In this document: positions 37,308 through 46,932 of the stretch, piece by piece
Position numbering within the stretch: the stretch's first letter is position 1
Layout: the number at the start of each line of letters is the position of its first letter
Assembly (NCBI GenBank): GCA_965206615.1
Contig: CBDBKI010000002.1
Coordinates: 62,001 to 126,000 of the forward strand
Direction: 5' to 3'
DNA: 64,000 nt
From: VXNE01 sp965206615
GTDB lineage: Bacteria; Pseudomonadota; Gammaproteobacteria; Pseudomonadales; Azotimanducaceae
Translations under genes and position numbers: made by a program
The notes under the pieces: model-generated
What the model was told of the DNA's origin: nothing
Databases searched by the model: none
What the model saw: the letters and a program-made list of their open reading frames with translations, nothing else

Positions 37308-37350
37308 GGGAGTTCGCGTCAGCGAACTCCCAACGCGACCGCAGGTCGCG
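37308..37350 (-). repeat. Stand-alone twin-hairpin module
   Basis: Two tight stems on the minus strand, GCGACCTGCGGTCGCG and GGGAGTTCGCTGACGCGAACTCCC (quoted as stem GGGAGTTCGC/GCGAACTCCC). The order, spacing and linker GTTG match the extra module at 13449-13493. It begins 5 bp after the hisD stop and may terminate hisD transcripts. Confidence 0.75.
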
Positions 37351-37355
37351 CGGCG

Positions 37356-38666
37356 TCAGGCGTCCTCGATGCGGGCCAGGGCGGAGCGCGCATGGGCTTC
37401 CAGTCCCTCGGCGCGCGCGATGGTCGCGGCCGTCGGAGCCAATTCGCGGGCGCCGGCCGGTGAAACCCGGATGATCGAACTGCGCTTGCGGAAGTCGTTG
37501 ACGCCGAGGGGCGAGGCATAGCGGGCCGTCCCGAACGTCGGCAGGACGTGGCTCGGCCCCGCGCTGTAGTCGCCGAACGCTTCCGGCGCGTGGCCGCCGA
37601 GGAAGATGGCCCCTGCGTGCCGCACGCGGGGCAGCAGGGCGTCCGGGTCGGCCAGGGCGAGCTGGAGGTGTTCCGGAGCGAGGCGGTTGGCCACGTCCAC
37701 GGCCTGGTCGAGGTCGCGGGTCCGTATCAGTGCGCCCCGGTCGCGCAGGGATGCGCCGATGATGCGGCGGCGCGCCATGCCGGGCAGGAGGTCGGACATC
37801 TGGGTGGCCACCGCGTCGAGGTAGTCCGGGTCGGGGCACAGCAGGATGGCCTGGGCCACGGCATCGTGTTCCGCCTGGGAGAAGAGGTCGAGTGCGGTCC
37901 AGCGTGCGGGGACGCTGCCGTCCGCGACGATGACGACTTCGCTCGGTCCCGCGATGCTGTCAATGCCCACCGGACCGAACACCTGGCGCTTCGCGGCCGC
38001 GACGTACGCACCGCCCGGCCCGACGATCTTGTCCACCCTGGGAACCGTGGCGGTGCCGAATGCCAGGGCGCCGATCGCCTGTGCGCCGCCGATGGTAAAG
38101 GCGTGGTCCACGCCGGCAATGTGCAGCGCCGCAAGTACGTGCGTGTTGCGCTCTCCGCCCGGGGTCGCCACCGTTGCGACGACCTCCCCGACGCCGGCGA
38201 CGCGGGCCGGAATGACGGTCATCAGTACGGTAGACGGATACGCCGCCTGTCCGCCGGGTACATACACCCCAACGCGGTCCAGGGGCACGACGCGTTGCCC
38301 GAGACGGTTGCCGAAGCCGTCTTCGTACTCGAACGCCGCGCCATCCTGGAGCTGGCGTTCGTGGTAGCGCCGGATACGTGCGGCCGCCGCGTCGAGCGCG
38401 CGCCGGTCGGACGACGGGAGGCTGGCATGACCGTCTGCGAGGACAGCCGGCTCGAGGCGCAGCGCGTCGACGCTGTCGACGCTGACCCCATCGAAGCGCG
38501 CCGTACAGTCGAGCACGGCGTCGTCGCCTCGCTCGCGCACGGCCCGCAGCACCTCGGCGACTGCCCGCTCGACCGCCTCCCCCGCGGACGTGTCCCAGTA
38601 CGCGAGCCGCGTGAGCTGCTCGTCGAAATCCGCGGCGGCCGTGTCGAGGCGTCGGACGATCGTCAT
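37356..38666 (-). CDS. hisD: Histidinol dehydrogenase
   Basis: A 436-residue zinc enzyme that oxidises L-histidinol to L-histidine in two NAD-dependent steps. GVYVPGGQAAYPSTVLM, KIVGPGGAYVAAAKRQVFG, GIDSIAGPSEVVIVAD, FSQAEHDAVAQAIL (catalytic His) and YSAGPSHVLPT are present. ATG 38666 overlaps the murA stop (ATGA). hisG, which relatives usually keep between murA and hisD, is missing. Confidence 0.97.
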   Translation of the reverse strand: MTIVRRLDTAAADFDEQLTRLAYWDTSAGEAVERAVAEVLRAVRERGDDAVLDCTARFDGVSVDSVDALRLEPAVLADGHASLPSSDRRALDAAAARIRRYHERQLQDGAAFEYEDGFGNRLGQRVVPLDRVGVYVPGGQAAYPSTVLMTVIPARVAGVGEVVATVATPGGERNTHVLAALHIAGVDHAFTIGGAQAIGALAFGTATVPRVDKIVGPGGAYVAAAKRQVFGPVGIDSIAGPSEVVIVADGSVPARWTALDLFSQAEHDAVAQAILLCPDPDYLDAVATQMSDLLPGMARRRIIGASLRDRGALIRTRDLDQAVDVANRLAPEHLQLALADPDALLPRVRHAGAIFLGGHAPEAFGDYSAGPSHVLPTFGTARYASPLGVNDFRKRSSIIRVSPAGARELAPTAATIARAEGLEAHARSALARIEDA

Positions 38667-39940
38667 GCGGCGGGGCCGCGGGTCGAGAGGCGCCGGACTT
38701 CGGCGCCGAGGGCGCCGAGCTTCGTCTCGATGCGCTCGTAGCCGCGATCCATGTGGTAGATGCGATCGATCACGGTCTCGCCGCGGGCCACCAGAGCACC
38801 GACCACCAACCCGAACGAAGCGCGCAGGTCCGTCGCCATGACGGGTGCGCCGCGTAGCCGCGGAACGCCTCGCACGACGGCGGTCCTGCTGTCTTCGAGA
38901 TGGATCCTGGCCCCGAGGCGCGCGAGTTCGTTCACATGCATGAACCGGTTTTCGAAGATGGTCTCGCGGACGCGGCTGGTACCCTCCGCGACCGTATTCA
39001 TGGCGAGAAACTGCGCCTGCATGTCGGTCGGGAAGCCGGGGTAGGGGGCGGTGTCGATATCGACGGCACGGGGCCGTCGCCCTGCCATGTCCAGAACGAC
39101 GCGTCCGGGGCCGATGTCAATGCGCGCTCCGGCTTCCTCGAGCTTGTCGAGCACGGCCGAAAGGGACCCGGGCAGTGCGTCGCGCAGCTCGATGTGGCCG
39201 CCGGTGGCGGCCGCGGCGATCAGGTACGTGCCCGCCTCCACGCGGTCGGCCATGACGCGGTACTCGCAGCCGCCGAGCGCCGCCACGCCCTCGATCTCGA
39301 TGACGCTGGTGCCGTGGCCGGCAACCCTGGCTCCCATGGCGATCAGGCACTCGGCGAGGTCGACGATTTCCGGCTCCCGCGCCGCGTTCTCGATCGTCGT
39401 CGCGCCGTGCGCCAGCACCGCCGCCATGAGCAGGTTCTCGGTGCCGCCGACGGTGGACACGTCCAGCACGATCCGGCAGCCGCGCAGCCCCCCCGGCGCC
39501 CGAGCCTTGACGTATCCGTCCTCCACTTCCACCTTGGCGCCGAGTGCCGCGAAGCCCTTGAGGTGCTGATCGACGGGCCGCAGACCGATGGCGCAGCCTC
39601 CGGGCAGCGAGACCTCGGCCTGCCCGAAGCGCGCGAGCAGCGGCCCCATCAGCAGGAACGATGCCCGCATCGTCTTGACCAGGTCGTACGGCGCGCGGAA
39701 GCGACGCACGTCGCACTGCGACACGTCGACCACGGAGTCTTCGCCGGAGACCTCTGCGCCGAGGTTGCGCAGCAGAGCGATCATCGTAGTCACGTCCCTG
39801 AGGCGCGGAACGTTGTGTACCCGTATGCGGTCCGTGGCGAGCAGGGCCGCGGCGAGAATCGGGAGTACGGAATTCTTGGCGCCGGAAACCACCAACTCCC
39901 CGGACAGGGCGGTGCCGCCCCGAATCGCAAGCTTGTCCAC
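38663..39940 (-). CDS. murA: UDP-N-acetylglucosamine 1-carboxyvinyltransferase MurA
   Basis: A 425-residue enzyme making the first committed peptidoglycan precursor from UDP-GlcNAc and phosphoenolpyruvate. AKNSVLPILAAALLA at the start, the active-site loop SLPGGCAIG with Cys116 (the fosfomycin target), and late PYPGFPTDMQAQ. It follows ibaG by 20 bp, the order found in most gammaproteobacteria. Confidence 0.98.
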   Translation of the reverse strand: MDKLAIRGGTALSGELVVSGAKNSVLPILAAALLATDRIRVHNVPRLRDVTTMIALLRNLGAEVSGEDSVVDVSQCDVRRFRAPYDLVKTMRASFLLMGPLLARFGQAEVSLPGGCAIGLRPVDQHLKGFAALGAKVEVEDGYVKARAPGGLRGCRIVLDVSTVGGTENLLMAAVLAHGATTIENAAREPEIVDLAECLIAMGARVAGHGTSVIEIEGVAALGGCEYRVMADRVEAGTYLIAAAATGGHIELRDALPGSLSAVLDKLEEAGARIDIGPGRVVLDMAGRRPRAVDIDTAPYPGFPTDMQAQFLAMNTVAEGTSRVRETIFENRFMHVNELARLGARIHLEDSRTAVVRGVPRLRGAPVMATDLRASFGLVVGALVARGETVIDRIYHMDRGYERIETKLGALGAEVRRLSTRGPAA

Positions 39941-39960
39941 GTTTCGACCTGGGCGGCTTC

Positions 39961-40191
39961 TCAGCCGGGGCTCTCTTCGGGTGCCAGCGTGCGGATGGTC
40001 ACCGCGTGGACGGACCCGTCCCGGATGAGTTCGCCGATGGCTCCGTAGACGAGTTGCTGGCGGCGGACGCGGCTCAGGCCGGTGAAGGCCGCGCTCCTGA
40101 CGAAGACCTCGAAGTGGTTGCCTTCGCCGCGGGCCTCGACCTCGGCATCGGCGATGTGCGCCCGTACCAGGCTTTCGATGGACTCCTTCAT
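39961..40191 (-). CDS. ibaG: BolA-family protein IbaG
   Basis: A 76-residue BolA-like protein, a partner of monothiol glutaredoxins in iron-sulfur handling. The fold pattern FEVFVRSAAFTGLSRVRRQQ then VHAVTIRTL fits. Start ATG 40191 gives the family length. Upstream neighbour of murA. Confidence 0.9.
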   Translation of the reverse strand: MKESIESLVRAHIADAEVEARGEGNHFEVFVRSAAFTGLSRVRRQQLVYGAIGELIRDGSVHAVTIRTLAPEESPG

Positions 40192-40669
40192 ACGTTGCTG
40201 ACGCCTGCGGCCGGTCGCGTTGGGAGGGTGCAATTCACGTTAACATGGTCCAAGGGAACAACGCGACGCGCAGGGCCTTCGGTCGGGAACGCGAGGGAAT
40301 GCCTCGCAGTCTCGCGACGGAGCGGAACTGTCCATGCCCTGCGTTGCAGCGGCCACACGGCGACCCCTCGTGCGTGGTCCCTCGCATCCTCCCGCGTGGC
40401 GGTAGGGCGTGCCTGGGAACTCCTGGCAAGCTTACCGGACGATGTCGCAACGATACTGGAGAAAAACCTGAGCAATGGCGGATGGCGAGCCGCGACGGCT
40501 GATCTTTCAGGGGCAGCGCTCCGCAATGTCAGTCGCGGGCGCGACCGAGTACGCATCCAACGGCTGGGGTCGACGCCCTCGCAGCGTTCATGCACCGGCG
40601 TTGTTTGACGCCATGGGGTCAAGTTGCAGTGCTTGATCGACACGACAACCCTCGCGCCGCGGTTTCCCG
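40192..40669. other. 478-bp region with no recognised gene
   Basis: Divergent space between ibaG and the antiporter gene. In many relatives this interval holds mlaF-mlaE-mlaD-mlaC-mlaB. Reading frames cross it on both strands but none has a family signature, a good start or conserved-looking composition, and no Mla motif was recognised. It must contain promoters for both flanking genes; none could be fixed with confidence. Confidence 0.6.
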
Positions 40670-41632
40670 ATGTGGATCCCGATACTGGCATTGATCGTCG
40701 GGTTCGTCGCGCTCATCTGGAGCGCGGATCGGTTCGTGTCAGGGGCGGCCGCCACGGCGAGCAACCTGAACGTCTCGAAGGTGCTGATTGGCTTGACCGT
40801 GGTATCGGTGGGTACGTCCGCACCGGAACTTCTGGTCGCTCTCGCTGCTGCACTGGAAGGCTCCCCGTCCCTCGCCATCGGCAACGCGATCGGCTCGAAT
40901 ATTGCGAACATCGGCCTCGTGCTCGGCGTGACGGCCATCGTCGCACCGCTGCCGTTCGCGCCGGGTGTGCTGAAGCTGGAGCTGCCGTGGCTCGTGGCGG
41001 GGACGCTGCTGGCCCTGTTCTGCCTTTTCGACCTGTGGCTCGGGACGATCGACGGACTGCTCCTTCTCGCCGGCCTCTGGCTGATCATGTACCGGTTCAT
41101 GCGCAAGCAGCGTGGTGCCGCGCACGGCATTCGCGAGACCCTCGAGGAGGAGCTCGAGGAGTTGCCGGCCATGACGACGGGGCGGGGCCTGCTCTGGAGC
41201 GGCATCGGACTCGTGGTACTGCTCGCGGCCGCGTGGGTGCTCGTCTGGGCCGCCACCGAGATCGCCCGACTGCTCGGGGTCAGCGAACTCGTCATCGGGT
41301 TGACCATCGTCGCCGTCGGCACGAGCCTGCCGGAACTCGCAGCCACGCTGGGTGCCGCGATCAAGGGCCATCCCGACATTGCGATCGGCAACGTCGTGGG
41401 GTCGAACATCCTCAACATCCTCGCGGTGCTGGCGGTGCCGGCCCTGGTGCATCCGGTCGGGATCGACCCCGAGGTGCTGTGGCGGGACTACGGCATGATG
41501 GCCGCGCTGACGACGCTGCTGGTCCTGTTCGCGTACGCCATCGGTTCGAGGCCCGTCATCACGCGCTTCGAGGGTTGCGTGATGGTGCTGGCATGGACCG
41601 GCTACATGCTGCTTCTCTACCATCAGTCGTGA
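40670..41632 (+). CDS. yrbG: Calcium/sodium antiporter (YrbG family)
   Basis: A 320-residue inner-membrane cation exchanger with ten hydrophobic segments and the two alpha repeats of the CaCA superfamily: VVSVGTSAPELLVAL with GNAIGSNIANIGLVLG, and VAVGTSLPELAATL with GNVVGSNILNILAVLAV. The loop between halves (about 145-165) is acidic. kdsD, the usual next gene, is missing, and kdsC starts 10 bp downstream. Confidence 0.94.
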   Translation: MWIPILALIVGFVALIWSADRFVSGAAATASNLNVSKVLIGLTVVSVGTSAPELLVALAAALEGSPSLAIGNAIGSNIANIGLVLGVTAIVAPLPFAPGVLKLELPWLVAGTLLALFCLFDLWLGTIDGLLLLAGLWLIMYRFMRKQRGAAHGIRETLEEELEELPAMTTGRGLLWSGIGLVVLLAAAWVLVWAATEIARLLGVSELVIGLTIVAVGTSLPELAATLGAAIKGHPDIAIGNVVGSNILNILAVLAVPALVHPVGIDPEVLWRDYGMMAALTTLLVLFAYAIGSRPVITRFEGCVMVLAWTGYMLLLYHQS

Positions 41633-41642
41633 CGCTTCGAGC

Positions 41643-42200
41643 GTGACCGAAACCCACGACGTCTTCCGTTTCCCCGACGATGCGCTGCGGCGCGGGGCCG
41701 AGGTGGACTTGCTGATCCTGGATGTCGACGGCGTGCTGACGGACGGTCGCCTGCATTACTCGGACGGCGGGGCGGAGACCAGGAGCTTCCACGCGCAGGA
41801 CGGAGCTGCCATCAAGATGTTGCAGGCGGCAGGTGTACCCGTGGCCATCATTTCGGGGCGGACGTCGGGGGCAGTGGCCCGCCGCGCGGCCGAGCTCGAC
41901 ATCGCGCACCTCTACCAGGGTGCGCAAGACAAGAGCGGCGCGCTGGACGCCCTGCGCAGGGTCACGACGATCGGTCCCGGCAGGATGGCGCATGTCGGGG
42001 ACGACATACCGGACCTGGCGCTGTTCGACCGGGTGGGCTTCCGCGTCAGCGTGCCGGGTGCACACCCCGTGGTGTCGGCGCGCGCGGACTACGTGACCGT
42101 CGCGCTCCCGGGCGCCGGGTCGGTGCGGGAGGTCTGCAACCTGATCCTGGTTGCGAAGGGACTGTGGGGCGATGCCGTCGCCACCCTGGCCGGGCGATGA
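41643..42200 (+). CDS. kdsC: 3-deoxy-D-manno-octulosonate 8-phosphate phosphatase KdsC
   Basis: A 185-residue HAD phosphatase releasing KDO for LPS core. HAD motif I LLILDVDGVLTDGRLHY, motif II AIISGRTSGAVARRA, motif IV HVGDDIPDLALFDRVG. Start GTG 41643 is the only suitable one. It heads the kdsC-lptC-lptA-lptB operon. Confidence 0.95.
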   Translation: MTETHDVFRFPDDALRRGAEVDLLILDVDGVLTDGRLHYSDGGAETRSFHAQDGAAIKMLQAAGVPVAIISGRTSGAVARRAAELDIAHLYQGAQDKSGALDALRRVTTIGPGRMAHVGDDIPDLALFDRVGFRVSVPGAHPVVSARADYVTVALPGAGSVREVCNLILVAKGLWGDAVATLAGR

Positions 42201-42210
42201 CCGGGGCACC

Positions 42211-42810
42211 GTGAAGCGCTGGCACTGGGGCGGAGGGTTCGCGGCCGCACTGGTGTTCGCGTTCGTCTTCCTCGGTTCCGGGGAAACCCCGGCGCCGCCT
42301 CTGCCGCCGGAGTTGCAGGATGAACCCGATGTGTACATCGAGGGTGCCGTGATCAGCCAGTTTGCGGAGGACGGGTCGATTCGTTACCGGATCGAATCCG
42401 ACGAGATCCGACAGTACGAGCAGGACGGCCTCGCGACCCTCGACCGCCCGGTGCTGCACCTGTATCGCCCCGGGGAGTCGCCGTGGCGGGTCTCCGCGGA
42501 ACGCGGTGAGCTGCGCACGGTCGTGGGGACGGGCGGCGCCCCGGAGGAGCAGTTGCTGCTGCACGAAGACGTGACGCTCAGGCGCGCCCTGGGTGGCGGC
42601 GGGTTCCTGGCACTCGGAACCAGTGGACTCTATGTGTATCCGGAGCGCCAATACGCGCACACGGACCGACCTGTTATCATCGAGGCGCCCGGCCGGCGCA
42701 CCACGGCCGCCGGTTTCGAGGGCGACCTCTTGCGCGGCTGGATGCGGTTGTCCTCGGCTCCCGGGCAACGGGTCCATATCACCGCCCTGCCGGGACGAAC
42801 CGACGAGTGA
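42211..42810 (+). CDS. lptC: LPS export protein LptC
   Basis: A 199-residue bitopic inner-membrane protein that receives LPS from LptB2FG and passes it to LptA. One N-terminal membrane segment (GGFAAALVFAFVFLGSG), then a beta-jellyroll with DVYIEGAVISQFAEDGSIRY. Start GTG 42211 is 10 bp after the kdsC stop. A longer upstream start would overlap kdsC. Confidence 0.9.
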   Translation: MKRWHWGGGFAAALVFAFVFLGSGETPAPPLPPELQDEPDVYIEGAVISQFAEDGSIRYRIESDEIRQYEQDGLATLDRPVLHLYRPGESPWRVSAERGELRTVVGTGGAPEEQLLLHEDVTLRRALGGGGFLALGTSGLYVYPERQYAHTDRPVIIEAPGRRTTAAGFEGDLLRGWMRLSSAPGQRVHITALPGRTDE

Positions 42811-43331
42811 ACGGGGATACCGCCAAGCCGAACCTGCTGTGTGTTGCCGTCTTCGCCCTGTTGTGCGCCGCGGCGGCCGGGGCGTTGCCGAACGACCCGG
42901 AGCAGCCGATTCACTGGCGCGCCGACCACGCCGAAGGCGACACGACGGGGCGCACGGTCCTCACGGGCGGCGTACGCATGGACCAGGGAAGCCTGCTTGT
43001 CGAAGCGGATCGGATGATCATCGAGTACCAGGCGGAGCAGGTGGTCCGCATCACTGCCGAGGGCGACCTCGCGCACTACGAGCAGCGGCCGCGGGCCGGC
43101 GCGGACCTGGTCAAGGCGGATGCCGAGAAGATCGTCTACCACACCGCCGAGGAGCGCGTGGAACTGATCGGGCGGGCTTGGCTCACCCACGAGCGCAACG
43201 AGTTTCGGGGCGAGATCATCCACTACGACGTACGCGGCGGGACGATCGACGCCGAGGGCGACGGGGAGGGCAGCGTGGAGATGATCTGGCAGCCGGAGCG
43301 GGAAGGGGCGCTTGACGCACCGGAACGGTAG
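42807..43331 (+). CDS. lptA: LPS transport periplasmic protein LptA
   Basis: A 174-residue periplasmic bridge protein. Signal peptide (LLCVAVFALLCAAAAGA), then an OstA-type jellyroll (IHWRADHAEGDTTGRTVLTG, ADRMIIEYQAEQVVRITAEG). GTG 42807 overlaps lptC as GTGA. Its stop is TAG, useful when judging mgtE. Confidence 0.93.
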   Translation: MNGDTAKPNLLCVAVFALLCAAAAGALPNDPEQPIHWRADHAEGDTTGRTVLTGGVRMDQGSLLVEADRMIIEYQAEQVVRITAEGDLAHYEQRPRAGADLVKADAEKIVYHTAEERVELIGRAWLTHERNEFRGEIIHYDVRGGTIDAEGDGEGSVEMIWQPEREGALDAPER

Positions 43332-43369
43332 TACGCGGAGCCCTGGGGCCGCCGAGGACAGGCGACCGC

Positions 43370-44095
<726 letters not shown>

Positions 44096-44242
44096 CGGGC
44101 GTCCGTTCCCCGCGTCGGTCGCGACCGTGGGGTGCGTCGTCCTCCGCCCCGGGAGTGGGAGCGTGACCGCCGACTTGCCGTATGGGCGTCCAGTCCGTGA
44201 AACTGCGGCCTTACGATCACCGTCAACGCGCGAAGTTGTGGA

Positions 44243-45736
44243 ATGAAACCGTCGCTGTCCCTTCGGATCGGCCAGCAAGTCACGATGACGCCGCAGTTGC
44301 AGCAGGCGATACGCCTGATGCAACTCTCTGCGGTCGAGCTCGCGCAGGAAGTCCGTGAGGCGATCGAAAGCAACCCGATGCTGGACTTCCTGGAGGACAA
44401 CGCCGAGGCGCCGGAAGGCGAGACGGGGCAGGACGACGGCCACGAGACCACGGACGACGGCGTCGAGGAGCATGCAACGGGCCTCGAAGGCGACTGGGGC
44501 GAGGACGACGCCGGCGCGCCCGAGTTCGCGCTGGGCGGGGCAGAGACGGGCATTCCGGAAGACCTTCCCGTGGACACGAGCTGGGACGACATCTACCAGG
44601 CGCCGCCGATGTCGGGAGGCACGCCGGTGGAGCACGATCGGGATTACGCGGGCGGCGCCGATGCCTCGCTGACGGAGCACCTGTTGTGGCAGCTCAACCT
44701 GGTGCCCGTTTCGGACCGTGACCGGGTCATCTGCGCGGCGATCGTCCGCGAGATCGACGCGGACGGCATGCTGGTGGCCGATGTCGCGGACATTGCGGGC
44801 GATCTCGAGGTCGACGCGGGGGAAGTCGAAGCGATGCTCAAGCTCGTGCAGCAGTTCGAGCCTGCGGGTGTGGGTGCGCGGGATCTGCGCGAGTGCCTGC
44901 TCCTGCAACTGGCCGAGCTGCCGACCGATACCGCCGGGCGCGACCAGGCGCTTGGCGTCGTGGCAGACCATTTCGACGTGCTTGCGGCCAGGGATCTCGC
45001 CGCCCTGCAGCGTCGGTCGAAGCTCCCCGGCGACGTCCTCCGCTGCGCCCTGGAACTGGTGCGTTCGCTGAACCCGCGACCAGGCTCCGTGGTCGGGGAC
45101 TTCGCGGGGGAATACGTGGAACCGGATGTCTTCGTCCGCAAGGACGGGACGCGTTGGCTGGTCGAACTGAACCCCGAAGCGATGCCCAGGGTGCGGATCA
45201 ACGGGGACTACGCGTGCCTGGTCCGCCGCGGCGACAACAGTCCGGACAACACGTTCCTGCGCGACAACCTGCGTGACGCCCGCTGGTTCCTGAAGAGCCT
45301 TCGCAATCGGGGCGAGACCCTGCTCGCCGTCGCCTCGAAGATCGTCGAGTACCAACGCGGCTTCCTTGAGTACGGCGACGAGGCCATGGTGCCCCTGGGC
45401 CTGGCCGAGATCGCCGCGGCCGTCGGTATGCACGAGTCCACCATTTCGCGGGTCACTACGCGCAAGTACATGCACACGCCGCGCGGCATCTTCGAGTTGA
45501 AGTACTTCTTTTCCAGCCACGTGGGAACGCTGACCGGTGGCGAAGTGTCGAGTACCGCCATCCGCGCGCTGATCCGGAAGCTCGTCGCGGACGAGGACCC
45601 GCGCAAGCCACTCTCCGACAGCCGCATCGCGTCGCTGCTGTCGGAGCGCAACATCGCGGTGGCCCGGCGTACCATCGCCAAGTACCGGGAGTCGATGTCC
45701 ATGCCCTCCTCCAGCGAGCGCAGACGGCTGGTCTGA
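44243..45736 (+). CDS. rpoN: RNA polymerase sigma-54 factor RpoN
   Basis: A 497-residue alternative sigma factor that needs activator ATPases. Region I (LRIGQQVTMTPQLQQAIRLM), an acidic region II (about 45-115), core-binding region, helix-turn-helix (VGMHESTISRVTTRKY) and the C-terminal RpoN box ARRTIAKYRE. The conserved lptB-rpoN-hpf-ptsN order supports it. A 147-bp gap precedes it; no promoter was fixed there. Confidence 0.97.
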   Translation: MKPSLSLRIGQQVTMTPQLQQAIRLMQLSAVELAQEVREAIESNPMLDFLEDNAEAPEGETGQDDGHETTDDGVEEHATGLEGDWGEDDAGAPEFALGGAETGIPEDLPVDTSWDDIYQAPPMSGGTPVEHDRDYAGGADASLTEHLLWQLNLVPVSDRDRVICAAIVREIDADGMLVADVADIAGDLEVDAGEVEAMLKLVQQFEPAGVGARDLRECLLLQLAELPTDTAGRDQALGVVADHFDVLAARDLAALQRRSKLPGDVLRCALELVRSLNPRPGSVVGDFAGEYVEPDVFVRKDGTRWLVELNPEAMPRVRINGDYACLVRRGDNSPDNTFLRDNLRDARWFLKSLRNRGETLLAVASKIVEYQRGFLEYGDEAMVPLGLAEIAAAVGMHESTISRVTTRKYMHTPRGIFELKYFFSSHVGTLTGGEVSSTAIRALIRKLVADEDPRKPLSDSRIASLLSERNIAVARRTIAKYRESMSMPSSSERRRLV

Positions 45737-45765
45737 CCCTGGCGGCGCGTGCCGCAAATCCGTTT

Positions 45766-45918
45766 GGGAATCTCTGATTTATCGGAGCTTCCCGTGCGGC
45801 ACTTAGGATGTGCCGCCGAGTTCATCGGTGTAAGCCATTGAACTTTTGAGCAAAACAATACCGCGCTGTTGTTTTGCGATCCTGATCAAGCCCAGGGAGC
45901 GCTTGATCAGAGGTTCCT
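45766..45918 (-). repeat. Modular hairpin element, complete copy 1
   Basis: About 153 bp containing five stem-loops, read on the minus strand in order: CTGATCAAG/CTTGATCAG; CAAAACAA/TTGTTTTG around GCGCGGTA; AGTTCAATGG/CCGATGAACT; GCGGCAC/GTGCCGC; AATCTCTGAT-type end stem. The two ends are imperfect inverted repeats of GGGAAnCTCTGAT. It nearly matches the inverse of 51092-51238. It lies between rpoN and hpf, so it could affect processing or termination of rpoN mRNA. Confidence 0.9.
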
Positions 45919-46010
45919 TGTTCCCGGCGTGTACACTTGCAGGGGCCGTCGGGGTACGGGCACGAACGGTGCCTTGGCGACGGCGGCATCGAGGTTGCGA
46001 AGGAGGTTTC

Positions 46011-46313
46011 ATGCAGCTCAGCATCTCAGGGCGCCATATCGACGTCACCGACGCATTGAGAACCTACGTCAGAAACAAGATGACCCGCCTGGAGCGACAC
46101 GACAATCACATCACCAACGTGCATGTGGTCCTTTCGGTGAACAAGCTCGTACAGCGCGCGGAAGCCACGCTGCACACCAACGGGGCGGAGCTTTTTGCGA
46201 TCGCCGACGACGCGGACCTTTACGCGGCGATTGACGCGCTGCTCGACAAGCTCGACCGGCAGGTCAAGAAGCACAAGGAGAAGATCAGCGACCACCGGGT
46301 CCGCGCCCACTGA
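46011..46313 (+). CDS. hpf: Ribosome hibernation promoting factor (short HPF)
   Basis: A 100-residue protein that binds the decoding region of idle 70S ribosomes and promotes 100S dimers. MQLSISGRHIDVTDALRTYV is the family start, and DDADLYAAIDALLDKLDRQV with a basic tail is the end. Strong ribosome site AAGGAGGT lies 6 bp upstream of ATG 46011, far stronger than those of its neighbours. Confidence 0.95.
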   Translation: MQLSISGRHIDVTDALRTYVRNKMTRLERHDNHITNVHVVLSVNKLVQRAEATLHTNGAELFAIADDADLYAAIDALLDKLDRQVKKHKEKISDHRVRAH

Positions 46314-46464
46314 GCCCGACTGCCTCCCGCGACCGGGCGGATGGGGGTCCTGACGGCCCCGACCGGCATCTGTTGAGCGGTTGTCGCACACGTCGCGCTT
46401 GCCGTCGGCGCCGCAAATCCGACAAACTTCCGTCTGGCGGCAAGTCCGAGCGAGGGAATCGTCG

Positions 46465-46932
46465 ATGATCGATTTCCGCGAACTCCTGCTCCCCTCCTGT
46501 ACCCGAGCCGGCCATCGGGTCGCATCGAAGAAGGCGGCCCTGGAAGAGGCGAGCGACATCATCTCCAGGGCCCACTCCAGGGTCGAGGCGCGGAGACTGC
46601 TGGAGGCACTCCTGGCTCGCGAGAGGCTGGGAAGCACGTGCCTGGGCGACGGAGTGGCGATTCCGCACTGCAGGATGCCCTGCGAGCGGCCCGTTGCGGC
46701 CTTGATGCGACTGGGCACACCGCTCGACTTCGACTCTCCGGACGGCCAACTCGTCGACCTGCTGTTCGTTCTGGCCGTGCCGGAGCGGGAGGTGGGGCGG
46801 CACCTGGAGATACTCGGCGCCCTGGCGGAGGCTTTCGACGTAGGGTCCAACCGCGACCTGCTGCGGCGCGCGGACGACGACACGGAACTCTTCGAGGCGA
46901 TGATGCGGATCATCGGCCGAGCGGCGGCATGA
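46465..46932 (+). CDS. ptsN: Nitrogen-PTS EIIA protein PtsN
   Basis: A 155-residue EIIA-Ntr regulator. The phosphorylated histidine is His68 in GDGVAIPHCRM. LLDVLFVLAVPE-like QLVDLLFVLAVPEREVGRH and the C-terminal LLRRADDDTELFE follow. It is the phosphate acceptor of NPr encoded two genes on. It overlaps the next gene by ATGA. Confidence 0.95.
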   Translation: MIDFRELLLPSCTRAGHRVASKKAALEEASDIISRAHSRVEARRLLEALLARERLGSTCLGDGVAIPHCRMPCERPVAALMRLGTPLDFDSPDGQLVDLLFVLAVPEREVGRHLEILGALAEAFDVGSNRDLLRRADDDTELFEAMMRIIGRAAA

